A stretch of 42,580 nucleotides of DNA from Candidatus Falkowbacteria bacterium RIFOXYA2_FULL_38_12 (lineage in GTDB: Bacteria; Patescibacteriota; Patescibacteriia; XYB2-FULL-38-15). Location of the stretch: contig MFGA01000020.1 of assembly GCA_001778095.1 (NCBI GenBank), positions 139,805 through 182,384 of the forward strand, given 5' to 3'. Each line of letters opens with the position of its first letter. Within the stretch, counting starts at the first letter, position 1. This document shows, piece after piece, positions 8,122-18,800 of this stretch. The notes beneath the pieces are model-generated. The model was not told the DNA's origin, ran no database searches, and was given only the letters and a program-made list of their open reading frames with translations. The position numbers were made by a program, and so were the translations under genes.

Positions 8122-8649
8122 ATGGATATAAAGAGAAAACAAATCTTTATTGTAGTTTCGATTTCACTAGTGGCAATATTAGTTAGTATTGTCTTTTTTT
8201 ATTTACGAAATAAACAAGGCGTTAAAACGAATACACCCAAAACAGATTTTCAGATTTTTACGATAAGTGAGAATAGAAAAAGAGAATTACTTTTAGATGA
8301 CACGGACGTAATTTTTTATGATGCCGTAGCGGCGGAATTAATATTGAAAAATAAAACATTTGAAAAAATCAATAAACTCCCATATATTGACGCCAAGCCG
8401 GAACAAGCGGCAGTCATGCTGGGCGGTAAAGAACTTTTCAAAGGTTCGCTGGGTAATCTAAGAATATTGTCGTGCGCTCCGGCTGATTGTGTTGGTGGTG
8501 GCTTATTCGGTCCCCAAGCTATTTTTATAGATATTGTTAATGAGCGTGGAGGTTTTATACAATTTTTAATATACAATAAAGATACAAAACGCATGGTACC
8601 GTTTTATATAGATGAACTTGCTAATTACCTTTCCGGTAAGTCGCCATGA
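8122..8649 (+). CDS. Membrane-anchored hypothetical protein
   Basis: About 175 aa from ATG 8122, which is preceded by TTGGGGGAT as ribosome binding site and lies downstream of a mapped promoter; the tracked start at 8056 is rejected. A short basic head (MDIKRKQ) is followed by a hydrophobic helix (IFIVVSISLVAILVSIVFFYL), so the rest is probably outside the membrane. The exported part contains CAPADCVGGG, a close Cys pair that may form a disulfide, and ends in a mixed strand/helix region. I recognise no family. The head plus helix resembles the remnant at 10282 and the start of the gene at 26232, all behind the same promoter module. Confidence 0.7.
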   Translation: MDIKRKQIFIVVSISLVAILVSIVFFYLRNKQGVKTNTPKTDFQIFTISENRKRELLLDDTDVIFYDAVAAELILKNKTFEKINKLPYIDAKPEQAAVMLGGKELFKGSLGNLRILSCAPADCVGGGLFGPQAIFIDIVNERGGFIQFLIYNKDTKRMVPFYIDELANYLSGKSP

Positions 8650-8697
8650 AAGTAACTAAATTTTTGATATTCAATTTAAAAATAACCGTTAGATAAT

Positions 8698-9861
8698 ATG
8701 ACAAAATTTAAACTTAACTTAATGATGGTAGCAGTTTCATTATTTGCCTTTTTATCTATGCCAGCCTTAACAGAGGCACATTCAGTCGTAACTGCCACTT
8801 GGCATTCTGTCTCTCACGGACATTATGGTTTTTGTGGTCCAAATGGCTGTCCTACAGCAGATGCTACATTTGAGAGGAGCTATAGTTTTTTATCTCGAGA
8901 TAGGGTATTTTCGGGAACAGGAGCGTGGAACTGTCATGGCAGGACTTTTGACCTTAGAAGATCATGGATTTCACTTGCCGAACCTTATATAAATTACGAC
9001 AGACCGTATAGCCCCTCCAGCCCTAGAAGCGGAGACGCTATTATTTTTTGGCAAAGTGGACAAACCAGCCATTCAATAACCATGCTTAGCTCGTGGTCGG
9101 GGCTGGACACGCAAGTTATGAGTAAATATGGTACGCAAGGACAATACAGGCATAGATTAAGAGATGTCGCGCGTGTTTACGGAGGAGATTGGGCGATAAC
9201 CCGTTTTGCCGCAGGCACAAGAATTTATACCAGTCTAAGAGACGGTCAATTTACCAATCAGCCTTTTTCTAATTATTTTATTTTAGCCAGCAGTTCGTTA
9301 TTATCTCCCGGTGAAAAATTACGCGAGCAGAGAAAAACAATGCCATGGTACAAAGATGTTTTGGAATCACAAAAGATTTACGGAGAAGAGCATCCAAAAT
9401 TTGTTAAAAAAATTACCGGTTTAAATTCCAATCGAGTCAAGCAATTAGAAGATACTACGGATGTGTCAAAAGAAATATTGATTTTATTGGAAGACCTGAA
9501 AGACTTAAAACATTACGAATTATTGGGTGTATATAATAGCCCCGCGTTTTCAGCCGAGTTTATAGAAGAAATTGAAGCTGGTAAAAAACTTGTGGAAATT
9601 GCCAAAAAATATTCCAGCGAGAAAAAATACATCGCAGAATCTCTTTATGAGATTATAGAAAAATCCGATCACTATAACGAGGATCGTCTTCGCGGCGCAG
9701 CCGTATATTTTTTAACGCAGATATTGTCTGAAAAAGATATTGCCAAATTAAAAGAAAAGATGGGGCAAGAAATCAAGAGGGAACAAAAAGATATTGACAT
9801 GCCGTCGTATGTTGAATTTTATTTAGATAAGGCAGTGGAGGAAAAAGCCGCAAGCGCTTAA
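8698..9861 (+). CDS. Secreted protein with a possible Cys/His hydrolase-like domain
   Basis: A protein of 387 aa with a clear signal peptide (cleavage near LTEAHS). The N-terminal domain contains FCGPNGCP, then NCHGRTFDLRRSW (Cys79-His80), then SGDAIIFW...SHSITML (His125). A Cys early and a His after a GD-x-I-x-W strand is the pattern of papain-like NlpC/P60, CHAP and amidase domains. The order fits, but I cannot assign a family, so peptidoglycan or peptide hydrolysis is only a hypothesis. Residues 200-385 are charged and helical, possibly coiled. It follows 8122-8649 after about 50 bases and probably shares its promoter. Confidence 0.72.
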   Translation: MTKFKLNLMMVAVSLFAFLSMPALTEAHSVVTATWHSVSHGHYGFCGPNGCPTADATFERSYSFLSRDRVFSGTGAWNCHGRTFDLRRSWISLAEPYINYDRPYSPSSPRSGDAIIFWQSGQTSHSITMLSSWSGLDTQVMSKYGTQGQYRHRLRDVARVYGGDWAITRFAAGTRIYTSLRDGQFTNQPFSNYFILASSSLLSPGEKLREQRKTMPWYKDVLESQKIYGEEHPKFVKKITGLNSNRVKQLEDTTDVSKEILILLEDLKDLKHYELLGVYNSPAFSAEFIEEIEAGKKLVEIAKKYSSEKKYIAESLYEIIEKSDHYNEDRLRGAAVYFLTQILSEKDIAKLKEKMGQEIKREQKDIDMPSYVEFYLDKAVEEKAASA

Positions 9862-9916
9862 GATAGCAACTCACGGAGTAGTTTTCACTATAAAGAAGTA
9901 ATTGCGGGAGGAGTCT

Positions 9917-9944
9917 TTGACACTCCCCCCATTTTTGTTATTAT
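9917..9944 (+). promoter_or_regulatory. Probable promoter of the orphan hicB-like gene
   Basis: TTGACA (9917-9922) with TATTAT 16 bases downstream (9939-9944). GAGG at about 9951 supplies a ribosome binding site before ATG 9967. Confidence 0.5.
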
Positions 9945-9966
9945 AAAATCGAGGTAAATTAAAAGT

Positions 9967-10179
9967 ATGTCTCCAAAATCAAAAATATTAGAATACGCAG
10001 TTCTATTTACTCCAGAGGAAGAGTATGGCGGTTTTGTCGTTGAAGTTCCTTCATTACCAGGATGCGTTACGCAAGGAGAAACAGTTGAAGAAGCAAAAAA
10101 GAACGTGAAAGAAGCCATTGAATTATTTTTAGAAACTCTTGAGGAAAGAGGATTAAAGGCGCCTGTAAATAACATTTGA
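9967..10179 (+). CDS. Orphan HicB-like antitoxin-fold protein
   Basis: A 70-aa protein with the partial RNase H-like HicB fold: EEYGGFVVEVPSLPGCVTQGET followed by a helix, VEEAKKNVKEAIELFLETL. HicB proteins normally neutralise the adjacent HicA mRNA interferase. No HicA-like frame is present on either side, and there is no C-terminal DNA-binding domain, so this is a solitary member. It has its own promoter and ribosome site. It may be a relic, a trans-acting antitoxin, or a repurposed regulator. A complete hicBA pair is at 28026-28464, but the two HicB proteins differ well beyond recent duplication. Confidence 0.8.
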   Translation: MSPKSKILEYAVLFTPEEEYGGFVVEVPSLPGCVTQGETVEEAKKNVKEAIELFLETLEERGLKAPVNNI

Positions 10180-10197
10180 AATTACTAGAGTAAATAT

Positions 10198-10244
10198 TTA
10201 TCCACAGGCATAAAATTGCTACAAGTATTCCAAGGTGATATATT
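10198..10244 (+). promoter_or_regulatory. DnaA-box/promoter module, copy 2
   Basis: TTATCCACA (10198-10206), 9 bases, TTGCTA (10216-10221), 17 bases, TATATT (10239-10244). It is nearly the same sequence as copy 1, continuing through the AAGATAAAAATATT...ATATTTTTATGGATA leader. Confidence 0.75.
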
Positions 10245-10281
10245 AAAAGTAGAAAAGATAAAAATATTAGGGAATATTTTT

Positions 10282-10377
10282 ATGGATACAGGGAGAGGGA
10301 AAATTTTAATTACTATTTTACTTCGTGTAATTATTTTGCGGCATTTTTGTCCGCATTTTTTTATTAATTTAACGTAA
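10282..10377 (+). pseudogene. Decayed start of a membrane-anchored protein gene
   Basis: ATG 10282 has the same position relative to the promoter module as the ATG of the gene at 8122. It reads only 31 codons (MDTGRGKILITILL...) to a stop. The DNA ATTATTTTGCGGCATTTTTG matches the transmembrane-coding part of the gene at 26232 with small differences that shift the frame. It is best explained as a truncated third copy of the shared signal-anchor module. A functional small peptide cannot be excluded. Confidence 0.55.
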
Positions 10378-10388
10378 GAATATCTTCG

Positions 10389-10405
10389 CCGGAGAGGAGG
10401 TGAAA
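10389..10405 (+). promoter_or_regulatory. Displaced perfect Shine-Dalgarno leader, copy 1
   Basis: CCGGAGAGGAGGTGAAA contains the ideal anti-16S complement AGGAGGTGA but lies about 38 bases before ATG 10441, too far for ordinary initiation. The same sequence occurs at about the same distance before the gene at 23813. Confidence 0.55.
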
Positions 10406-10440
10406 TAAAAGGCATATAATTAATTTAAATCACTATATTT

Positions 10441-11178
10441 ATGAGTAAAAGTAAAATTTTTGTTTTTGGTTTTGTTGGCGTTGTAGTATTTTTTAGCGTA
10501 CTTGTTGGCGTAAGCGCCCAAAGCGACTTGGTGGGCGATAAAATCGGAGTAATAGTGAAAAGCCTAAAGGATGCCGTTAATAAAGAACTGGCGAGCGGTG
10601 AATTTACGCAAACAAGATTTGGAAAATTTTTTAGCGGAGAATCGGCCACGAGGGTGCAAAAATTGCACGACGAAGCCTCGCAACAGATTGACGCGCTAAT
10701 TGCCCGTCCGGAAAATCAGCGCCAAATTGCTATCGCTAAAATTCGTGATTTTAGGGGAGACCAAAATTTAATGCCAGCCTATAAATTTACCACCCCTTCG
10801 GCATATGACAGTAATACTCCTGCGGAAATATATTATGTAGATGCAAATCAGTATGAAATAAATGCTCTCAATAACAATATAATTCAATTTGGGCCTAGAT
10901 TACTTGAATTGAGCGAGACTAAGGCGCAAGAATATAAAATTTCGCCAGCTCTTTCTTTGGCTCAGCTTGAAAAAACCGCCCGCCAGATTATCAGTAAAAA
11001 TACTAATATTAATGTTGACAATTTAATCGCCGATCATAGTAATAAAGAAAAGACAATGTATTTTTTTAGGTGGGTGGACAAAACAAAGGAATTGCAGGGG
11101 ATGTATCGTTTTGTGCAAGTCGGGATTTCCGTTGGTGGCGAACTTGCCAGCTATACCAACACTTTTAGTATTAATTAA
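10441..11178 (+). CDS. Secreted hypothetical protein, possibly PepSY-like
   Basis: A protein of 245 aa with a signal peptide ending near VGVSAQS. The mature part has an N-terminal helical stretch (repeated Lys/Asp/Glu, 30-95), a middle part with FTTPSAY...IYYVDANQYEINAL, and a C-terminal region ending in YFFRWVDKT...YRFVQVGISVGGELASYTN. That last piece, a strand with F-x-W followed by VGIS..GEL.SY, resembles PepSY/YpeB-type domains of secreted bacterial proteins, which often inhibit proteases. The resemblance is from memory and weak. It is 8 bases upstream of the next secreted protein gene, so the two form an operon ended by the terminator at 11731. Confidence 0.7.
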   Translation: MSKSKIFVFGFVGVVVFFSVLVGVSAQSDLVGDKIGVIVKSLKDAVNKELASGEFTQTRFGKFFSGESATRVQKLHDEASQQIDALIARPENQRQIAIAKIRDFRGDQNLMPAYKFTTPSAYDSNTPAEIYYVDANQYEINALNNNIIQFGPRLLELSETKAQEYKISPALSLAQLEKTARQIISKNTNINVDNLIADHSNKEKTMYFFRWVDKTKELQGMYRFVQVGISVGGELASYTNTFSIN

Positions 11179-11186
11179 GGAATATT

Positions 11187-11711
11187 ATGTCTAAAAAATA
11201 TTTATTTGTTATTTGCACCGCATTGATATTTTCAACTTTTTTTAGTCTTTATGGGGCAAAAATAGCCAAAGCGTTGTCTGGAGTTTATATATACGCTAAC
11301 AATGGAGGTTATTACAGACAGTATGGGCCATTAGCTTATTGGTACACTAGAAATGGTGAGGGTTATTGTGGCCATTTGAGCAGTTGCAGTCCCGCCTATA
11401 TGAAATATACCTATACCGCAGGATGTATTGGATCAACAAATTCCGCGGTTTGGGACAATATCGATTCTCCTCAGTATGGGACTCATAAGATTTTTGTTCC
11501 TCGGGTCAACGCTACAACAAGGAGCGCGCCATACCTTATCACTTATAACGGCGCGTCATCTTACAGTCGTTCGCTAAATCAATATGCTTATTCCGACGCA
11601 TGGATTACTACAGCCAGACTTTTTGACATAAGAAATACGTGGTTGAGTGATAATACTTGCGAAGCAGGAAGATACCAAATCGGTTTTGATGAAATTCAAA
11701 TTTTGTACTAG
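11187..11711 (+). CDS. Secreted Golvesin/xanthan-lyase-CBD-like protein
   Basis: A protein of 174 aa with a signal peptide (cleavage near KALSG) and a good AAGGAAT ribosome site before ATG 11187. The mature part reads like a Golvesin-type beta-sandwich: YTYTAGC...VWDNIDS, then GTHKIFVPRVNATTRSAPYLI, a Q-containing strand, AWITTARLFDIRNTWL, and a final GFDEIQILY strand. In related domains this fold binds polysaccharide or decorates exported enzymes. At least four Cys could form disulfides. It has no catalytic domain, so an adhesin or matrix-binding role together with the upstream gene product is the likely inference. Confidence 0.68.
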   Translation: MSKKYLFVICTALIFSTFFSLYGAKIAKALSGVYIYANNGGYYRQYGPLAYWYTRNGEGYCGHLSSCSPAYMKYTYTAGCIGSTNSAVWDNIDSPQYGTHKIFVPRVNATTRSAPYLITYNGASSYSRSLNQYAYSDAWITTARLFDIRNTWLSDNTCEAGRYQIGFDEIQILY

Positions 11712-11730
11712 TACTAGTCGGAAAAATAAA

Positions 11731-11770
11731 AAATGGCTACTTTATTTAATAAAGTAGCCATTTTTTATTT
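11731..11770 (+). terminator. Strong intrinsic terminator
   Basis: The AATGGCTACTTTA / TAAAGTAGCCATT hairpin with a short AT loop is followed by TTTTTTATTT. The stem is preceded by an A-run, so it can work in both directions. It ends the two-gene secreted-protein operon. Confidence 0.9.
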
Positions 11771-11811
11771 AAGAAGTAACGGCTTATTTATATAAAATCT
11801 TCCTCAAAACT

Positions 11812-11868
11812 TTATCCACAAAATTCACCTTATAGATATTTGCCATAGAAATTTTCAGATGGTATAAT
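11812..11868 (+). promoter_or_regulatory. DnaA-box/promoter, helical-turn variant
   Basis: TTATCCACA (11812-11820), then 19 bases, then -35 TTGCCA (11840-11845), a 17-base spacer, and -10 TATAAT (11863-11868). The box is about one helical turn further upstream than in the other three modules. It drives the gene starting at 11890. Confidence 0.7.
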
Positions 11869-11889
11869 ATTTTAATAATAAGTGAAGCT

Positions 11890-12720
11890 ATGGGGGATAT
11901 GTTACAAGAAGAGCGAGGCGGAAATAACTGGTCCGGAAAAAAGAGTTTAGGGCTGGGAGTTTTTTTAATTGTGGGAATCGCGATTGTCGGTTTTGGTTTA
12001 TGGCAATTTAACTATCGGATTAAGGCTCCTTTTTTAGGCAAAGCAACCGGTTTAAAAAATTTCAAATCTCTTGATCAAAAAGAACTGGAGACAATGATTG
12101 AAAAACAAAAAAAAGATACTGATAGTGATGGTCTAACTGATTTTGATGAAGAATATGTTTATAAAACTAGCGCCTATCTTGATGATTCCGATTCCGACGG
12201 GTTCACCGATAAAATGGAAATTGATTCGGGAAATGATCCAAATTGTCCTTCGGGACAAAGTTGCGGAGTCGCTATCGCGGTCGGGGATGATGCGAAGACT
12301 TCTTCGGGAGAAATTGTTTTGCCGAGTGTGGATACTTTTTTGGATGGCAATGCCACGCCGGAAATGGTGAGAGAAGCCTTGAGACAATCGGGAGCGAGCG
12401 AAGAAATGCTTGCCTCGCTTGATGACGAAGCGTTGATGGCTGCTTACGCCGAAGTTGTAAAAGAAACCGGATCGGCGAGCGCGGTTCAAAATTTAAAAAC
12501 AGAAACAATAGACGAGACGGATGAAACTGTTCCGGCGGATACTGTCCCACCAAAAGATGAAGGCGCGGTTTCTTCGGAAATTGATTTAGCCAGTTTGACT
12601 CCGGCGCAAATCAGAGAATTGCTGTTGCAATCCGGAATGGATGAGGCGACCTTAAATAGCGTTGACGACGAGACCTTGCTTGATGTTTTAAAAGAAGCGA
12701 TGAAAGAAGTTAAGGAATAG
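11890..12720 (+). CDS. Membrane-anchored protein with TSP3-like calcium repeats
   Basis: A 276-aa protein. Residues about 18-42 form one membrane helix (LGLGVFLIVGIAIVGFGLW), with the remainder outside. DTDSDGLTDFDEE and DDSDSDGFTDKMEIDSGNDP are tandem Asp-rich calcium loops of the thrombospondin-type-3/dockerin-like kind, rounded off by a CPSGQSC pair. The C-terminal half contains two copies of a helical repeat of about 37 aa, TPEMVREALRQSGASEEMLA... and TPAQIRELLLQSGMDEATLN..., each ending in a DDE.L...KE motif, separated by an acidic linker. This suggests a modular surface protein. It precedes the giant gene on the same strand with a 147-base gap and may work with it. Confidence 0.75.
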   Translation: MGDMLQEERGGNNWSGKKSLGLGVFLIVGIAIVGFGLWQFNYRIKAPFLGKATGLKNFKSLDQKELETMIEKQKKDTDSDGLTDFDEEYVYKTSAYLDDSDSDGFTDKMEIDSGNDPNCPSGQSCGVAIAVGDDAKTSSGEIVLPSVDTFLDGNATPEMVREALRQSGASEEMLASLDDEALMAAYAEVVKETGSASAVQNLKTETIDETDETVPADTVPPKDEGAVSSEIDLASLTPAQIRELLLQSGMDEATLNSVDDETLLDVLKEAMKEVKE

Positions 12721-12818
12721 TGAACTTTAGTTCGCGTCAATCTTGTTTTGCCGTAGCCCCCAGTGTAGGCGGGTAAGGCGCAGGCTAAAGCCTGCTATTC
12801 CATTGATCTCAAATTCAA

Positions 12819-12854
12819 TTTTTAACCGTAACTTTTCACTTCTCACTTTTAACC
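12819..12854. repeat. Left inverted repeat flanking the giant gene
   Basis: TTTTTAACCGTAACTTTTCA...CACTTTTAACC. Its reverse complement, with a few mismatches, is found at 22017-22051 immediately after the giant gene. Related sequence is also in the 38512-38612 spacer. Confidence 0.65.
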
Positions 12855-12867
12855 TTTAACTAACCTT

Positions 12868-15800
12868 GTGTTATTTAACTTCCCATCAAAATTAAAAAAA
12901 CACGCCCATATTCTGATTTTGGGTTTGTTTATTTTTACTCAAGTTTTTAGTGGGTTATTTTTATATGTAAAGTCGGCCGAGGCGCAGGGGTTGCCAACTA
13001 GCAATGCTATTCTAGATTCTGCGAGTGTTAAGGAGACCATAGATAGAGCTGCGGCAAAAAGATTGGAAGAGTTGCAAGGTTCGTGGTGGATGGGTCTTAT
13101 TTCTGCAGTGACCAACGCAGTTGGATATTTTGCCAACAAAATCGCTTACGACGCGGCCGTGGCTGTCGCCAGCTTGGGTTCGGGGCAAACTCCGGCTTTT
13201 TTTACTCAAGATTGGGGATCGTATCTTTCTGAAACAGGACTTAATTCTGCCGGAGAATTTATCGGGTCATTAGGCGAGGCTTATGGCGATGAGTTGGAGG
13301 GATCCGGTCTTGGAAATCTTTGTATGCCGCCGGATCCGCAATTTCGTTTGAATATTGGTTTAAGTCTTGCCGGATCAGTTGCTCCCAATGGACCGCAACC
13401 GCGTTGCGAATGGTCTAATATTGTTGATCAATGGGATACATTTATTACCGAAGCCAGCACTCCGGAAGTTTTGAGTCGTGTCAGTTTACAATTTAGCCCC
13501 GGAAGTGGCAGTGGTTTAGGAGCTTGGGTGCAAGCGCATGGTACAATGCAAGAAGGGATGCGGGACAGCGAGAAAAAGGCTACAAAGGAGAGAGAAGAAG
13601 GGCAAGGATTCAAATCAGTTGGAGAATTAATTACAAAGCGAATTAAAACACCTTCAGGTGTTATAAAAGATTCCATTACCAAACAAATTGATCCGAAAAG
13701 CGCGACTGAAGCAGATATAGAATCGGCTGGTAGCAAGTCTAGTTCAGCCGGCGCATTGATTGGATACAATGCTCTTGGTATGCTTGGCGGTATTGCTTCC
13801 AATTTTGTAAATACTCTTGCTTCAAAGTTGATGGATAGAGTAATGCACGGTTTGTCCTCTATAAAAGATATTGGCAAGCTTTTTCCCAAAGGAGGAAGCG
13901 GGCTGGATAACCCGGAATTTGCCGGTTTGGGTGGCAGGGCAGTGGCAGAGGCAACCTTTGCCGATTTTCTTGCGCCAAAGATTCAGGAGACAGGCAAATA
14001 CGATCCATTGGTTGAAATGATGACTTGCCCTTCGGGAGTCAATAAATCTCCGGAAAATTGTGTTTTGGATGGACAATTTGCTCAAGCTATCACTCAAGCG
14101 ACTATGGGAGATCCGATTACAGTCGCAGAAGCAATCAAAGACGGACTATTAAAAGGAACATGGCCATTAATTTCATCCGGTGATACTCGTCATAATGATC
14201 AATATTGTTTTCAAAAAGGCTATTGCTATAGCAATTTAGTTAAATTAAGAAAATATAGAATTATTCCAGTTGGTTGGGAGATGGCGGCAAATCTAGCCAC
14301 TGGAGATAGAACAGGGACAACTCTGGAAACAGTGGTAAAAGGTTTTAATACTTGTAATTCCAAAGGAATTGCCGATAATGATCACCCGTGGTGCCACCTC
14401 ATTGATCCGAATTGGGTTATAAAAGTTCCGGCTCATCAATGTAGGGCTAGAGTTTACGGGGCAATTTCAATAGAGGGTACAAGAGCCGAAACTTGTGTTG
14501 ATGCGCCGTCTTGTATTGCCGAAGATGGCGATGGAAATTGTGAAGGTGGCTGGGGTTATTGCACCAGAGAAAAAAATGTTTGGCGTTTACCCGGTGATCC
14601 TTGCGATTCTCAATTTGAATCTTGTCGAGCTCTCCGCACGAGAAGCGGAGAAGTAGAATCATATTTAATAAGTACGGTTGATTATGGTCCGCCTTGTTCG
14701 GCTGATGATGTTGGATGCAAGTGGTATTCAACTTATCAAGAGAAAGTTGGGGATGAATACAAATGGCAGGATAGGCCAAATGGCGCTGATCCGGAAGAAA
14801 AAACCGATAGAATCTATTTTAATAAAAATGTTGCCCAATGCAATGAAGAAGGATGTAGCGAGTTTTATAAAACAGACCAAGCGACGAATTTAAATTTAAT
14901 TGCCAATAGCAGTTTTGAGGAAGCGGAAAATATTGATGACGATGAAAAAGAAGCAAAATATTGGAGAGGAAGCAATGATAGATTTTCTTCTGTGGCTAAA
15001 GATGGAGGGAGTTCTTTGCAATTTGATGGAGGGGTGAGGACAATAACACAAGATGTTAGTGTGGGAAAACCTTTATCCGGGAGAAATTTTGTTTTATCTC
15101 TTTACGCAAGAAATTTTGAGGCGGGAGATTGCAACGGTACGGCAACAATTGGACCTCTGGGAGCGGGAGCCATATTCAAAAATGTGGCCATTGGAAGCAG
15201 TTCTTCTTGGAAAAGATACAAAACAGAAAGTCATTATTTCGCTAACAATCCAAGTGAAAATTTAAGAGTAATAATTACCGGCAATAATTGCTTAATTGAT
15301 GCGGTTCAACTTGAAGAAGCAAGTTCTGCTACCAATTATCATAGTGGCTGGGCCGGCTTGGGAGATGGGTTAAATCTCAAAAAAGCGCCGGAATATTATA
15401 ATTGTTATAACTATAATAATGACGGCACCGTAAAAACCAATGATGACGCTCCGCAATGTTCCGGCTTTATCGGCGCTTGTCAGGAAAACGAAGCCGGTTG
15501 CGAGATGTATTCTCCTCGCGATGGCGATCCGGCGATTCCCGGAATCACTAATTTTCCGAATGATTATTGTCCGCAGGAGTGCGTTGGTTATCAAACATTT
15601 AAACAATTAAAAACAAATTTTGAACAAGATAAATATCCGCTTTTCTTTATTCCAAAAACCGCAGAGAAGTGTTCGGCAAGTGAAGATGGTTGCGATGAGT
15701 TTACATCTTTAGAAACAGAGGCAGTAGAAAATTACAGTTCTTTGCGTCAATGTCAAAAACCCGGAGACGATTCAGCGGTATATTATACATGGGAAGGTTC

Positions 15801-18800
15801 GGATACAACCGGCTATCAGTTGAAGACTTGGAATTTAAAAGAAAGTGGAGAGCCGGCGGGGGTGAGTAACGCTGATCCGGAAAGCGGAATAGCGCCTTGT
15901 GTCAGTTTTGCTCCGGGAGTCGGTCCTGACGGCAGAAGAGCTTGCGCTCCATTACCCATATTGGCAGTTGGCACACCCGGAGTTTGCGTAAAAAATAATA
16001 CGATTGTCGGTTCAATAGATTATAATCCCGATTGTCGCGAATTTTATGATGCCCTGGGAAAAAGGCATTATCGTTTATATTCCAAAACAATAGTCTCTGC
16101 AGACGATTGTCATGAATACAGAAAGACATATTCAAACGAGGCTGATTGTTCTTCTTCGGGAGGGCTTTGGAATGTAGTAAATAACGATTGTAAATATGAT
16201 GTTTATCCGGCAGAATCAAAGAGGTGCAAATCGGTTGGTTGCCGAGCTTATCGGGGTAATGCCGGAGCTAATGTTAGAAATGTTTTTCAAAATAATTTTG
16301 AAACCGGAGCCGAAGAATGGACCGGTCCGGCAGCGCAAGTTTCACAAAGTTCGGAAGCGGTTGATAATGGTGGACATTCTTTAAAGATTGAAAGTCGTGC
16401 TGTGGCGGAAAAATCGGTCGCTGGTGGAATAAAAAAAGACGGTATTTATTTGATTTCTTTTTGGGCAAAGACAGAAGCCGCAAGAGGTCAAGCGAGTTTT
16501 CAGTTTAATGATGGGGCAATAGCGCCAGCTCTAAGACCGGTTCCGGCGATTTCCGAAGACCTATCTTTATCTTGGCAACAATACACAATCGGGCCGATTG
16601 AAATAACTTGGGAGCCGACCCCGGATAATTTAGCTACAGGTGACGTCGTGGAAGGGGATCGTCTCCAAGTAACGGCCAATAACGCGACAATTTATCTTGA
16701 CAATATTTTATTTAAAGAAGTCATAGACAGAATTTATTTAGTCAAAGATTCGTGGAATACTCCGGCGACTTGCGACCAGACTGCTTTTGGCGGATATCTA
16801 CCGCAAGCAATGCTCGGTTGCGAAGAATACAGAGACAGAGATAATCGCCAACATTTCTTAAAATCGTTCACCAGTCTTTGTCGCGAAGAAGCGATCGGGT
16901 GCCAGAAATTGGTTGATACAAAAAATAGCCAGTCGCCCTACGGAGAATTTTATAATGGGGTTTGTGTTATATCTGATGTAGCTGTTGATAGAGACAGAGA
17001 TGGAGACGTTGATGATCATGATATTTGTATTGATGCGGCAGGATGCGGTTGCAGTGTTAATGGAGCCAGAGTCTGCATCGTACCCCGCGGAGAAAATTCT
17101 TGCCGATACAATTCAGTCGGAATTATTCCGGCGCCGGCAAATAGAGTAGCTGATACGGTTGAGATTAAGGCCGATTCATACTCATTCTTAGTCGTGGACA
17201 AATCAAAAACTTGCAACCCCAGCAATATCGGTTGCGAGGCCTTTGGCGCGCCAAAATTGGATTCCATGGGGTCAATAATTTGTACTTTAGCGGCTAATTG
17301 CGGAGAAGAAGCTGGTTGTGAATGTAAACGCGACGGGGCAAAGATGTGTACAGTAGAAGACGGGAAGAGATCTTGCACCGGAGATTTTGACGCTGTTAAT
17401 TTCTTAAATAATCCTAAATTTTACGAAGGTCAAAGTAAGATTTTATGCGAAGCGTCTTATGATACTTGCGAAGAATATTTGGGAAGTGACGGAGCTAAAT
17501 TTTATTTCCGCGATCCGGGCAAACGCACTTGCGATTGGAAAGAAAGCGTTACCTATGGCGGAGAAAAACGTTCCGGATGGTTCAGGAAAGATGATAACGG
17601 AACAGATGTTCCTTGCTATCCCGATTATACTATGGCCGGAACCTTTGGCATTTGGAAAAACGCCGATCCCGACTACGAAGGGCGAGTCGGAAATTGTCCG
17701 GCGGATCAGAATCTTTGCACTAAATTTGTTGACCCAACAGCCACTTCCGGTGAAAATCCGGACGGCGAGCCATATTTCTATCTAAACAATGATAAATTGG
17801 AAAAACAAAAAGGAGAATGTAATGGTGAAGTTTCCTTGCAACAAGGATGTATTCTATTTGATGATACTTCCAATTTGAATAAGCTTTATAACGCCAACTC
17901 TACTTACTTGATAAGTGAAAAAGGATCGAGCAGCATTGAACCGGGCGGCAAAGTTGCTCCGGTTGATTGCACAAAGGGGGAGTGCAAAACATGCGGTCCT
18001 GAACAAATAGTTGGTCGTGCTCCTCCTGTATGCGACATAGATGATCCAAATGCTTATTGCAATACGGATCACTATTGTGTTTCTAATGGAGATTGCTCTT
18101 GGGACGATCCTTGGCCGTTGACATGTCAGTCGGATGAACACCTAAAAAACAACACCAACGTAATATTTAAAGTTAAAAAAGATCGTGTTTGCGGAGAATG
18201 GCTGGCTTGCAAGACAAGCACTACCACTTGGGATTCTTTCAGTAATAAAAAAAGAGAAATTTGCGATGGAATAGGTCTCTGTAATAAAGTTGCCGAAGGC
18301 AATCAGGCCGTTACTTGCGGTCAATGGATTGACGATTCTCCGGAAAATAAAACAGCGGAATTTTTAGATCTTGAAAAATACACCTCGCGCAACACCGGTT
18401 GGGAGGGTTCGGATTATTCCGGTTACTCTATTCCCAATCAATTTCCGGCCTATAAATTATCACAAGTTAATATTGCTGACGAAAAAACATCAAACGCCAT
18501 TAGCGCGGAAAGTGAGTGGAGATTAGGACTGATTGAAGAAAAGTATTGTTATGGGTTTCCTCCTCCTGCAGGTGATCCTCTTTCGAGGAATCCTGTTAGG
18601 AGTCGTCTTTGCGGTTTTCCCGGACGCGGACCGGTTAATGAAGAAAAGGGGACATGCTATGCCGAAAATGGTGTAAAATGTTCTACTAATCAAGTGGAAG
18701 AAGGTAAATCGATAATTCGCGAAGGAAAATGTTGGAATAAAAAATGTATTTACGACCCGGAAGGAAAACCAATAGACGGTTTCCCCAAATTTGCCGAATA

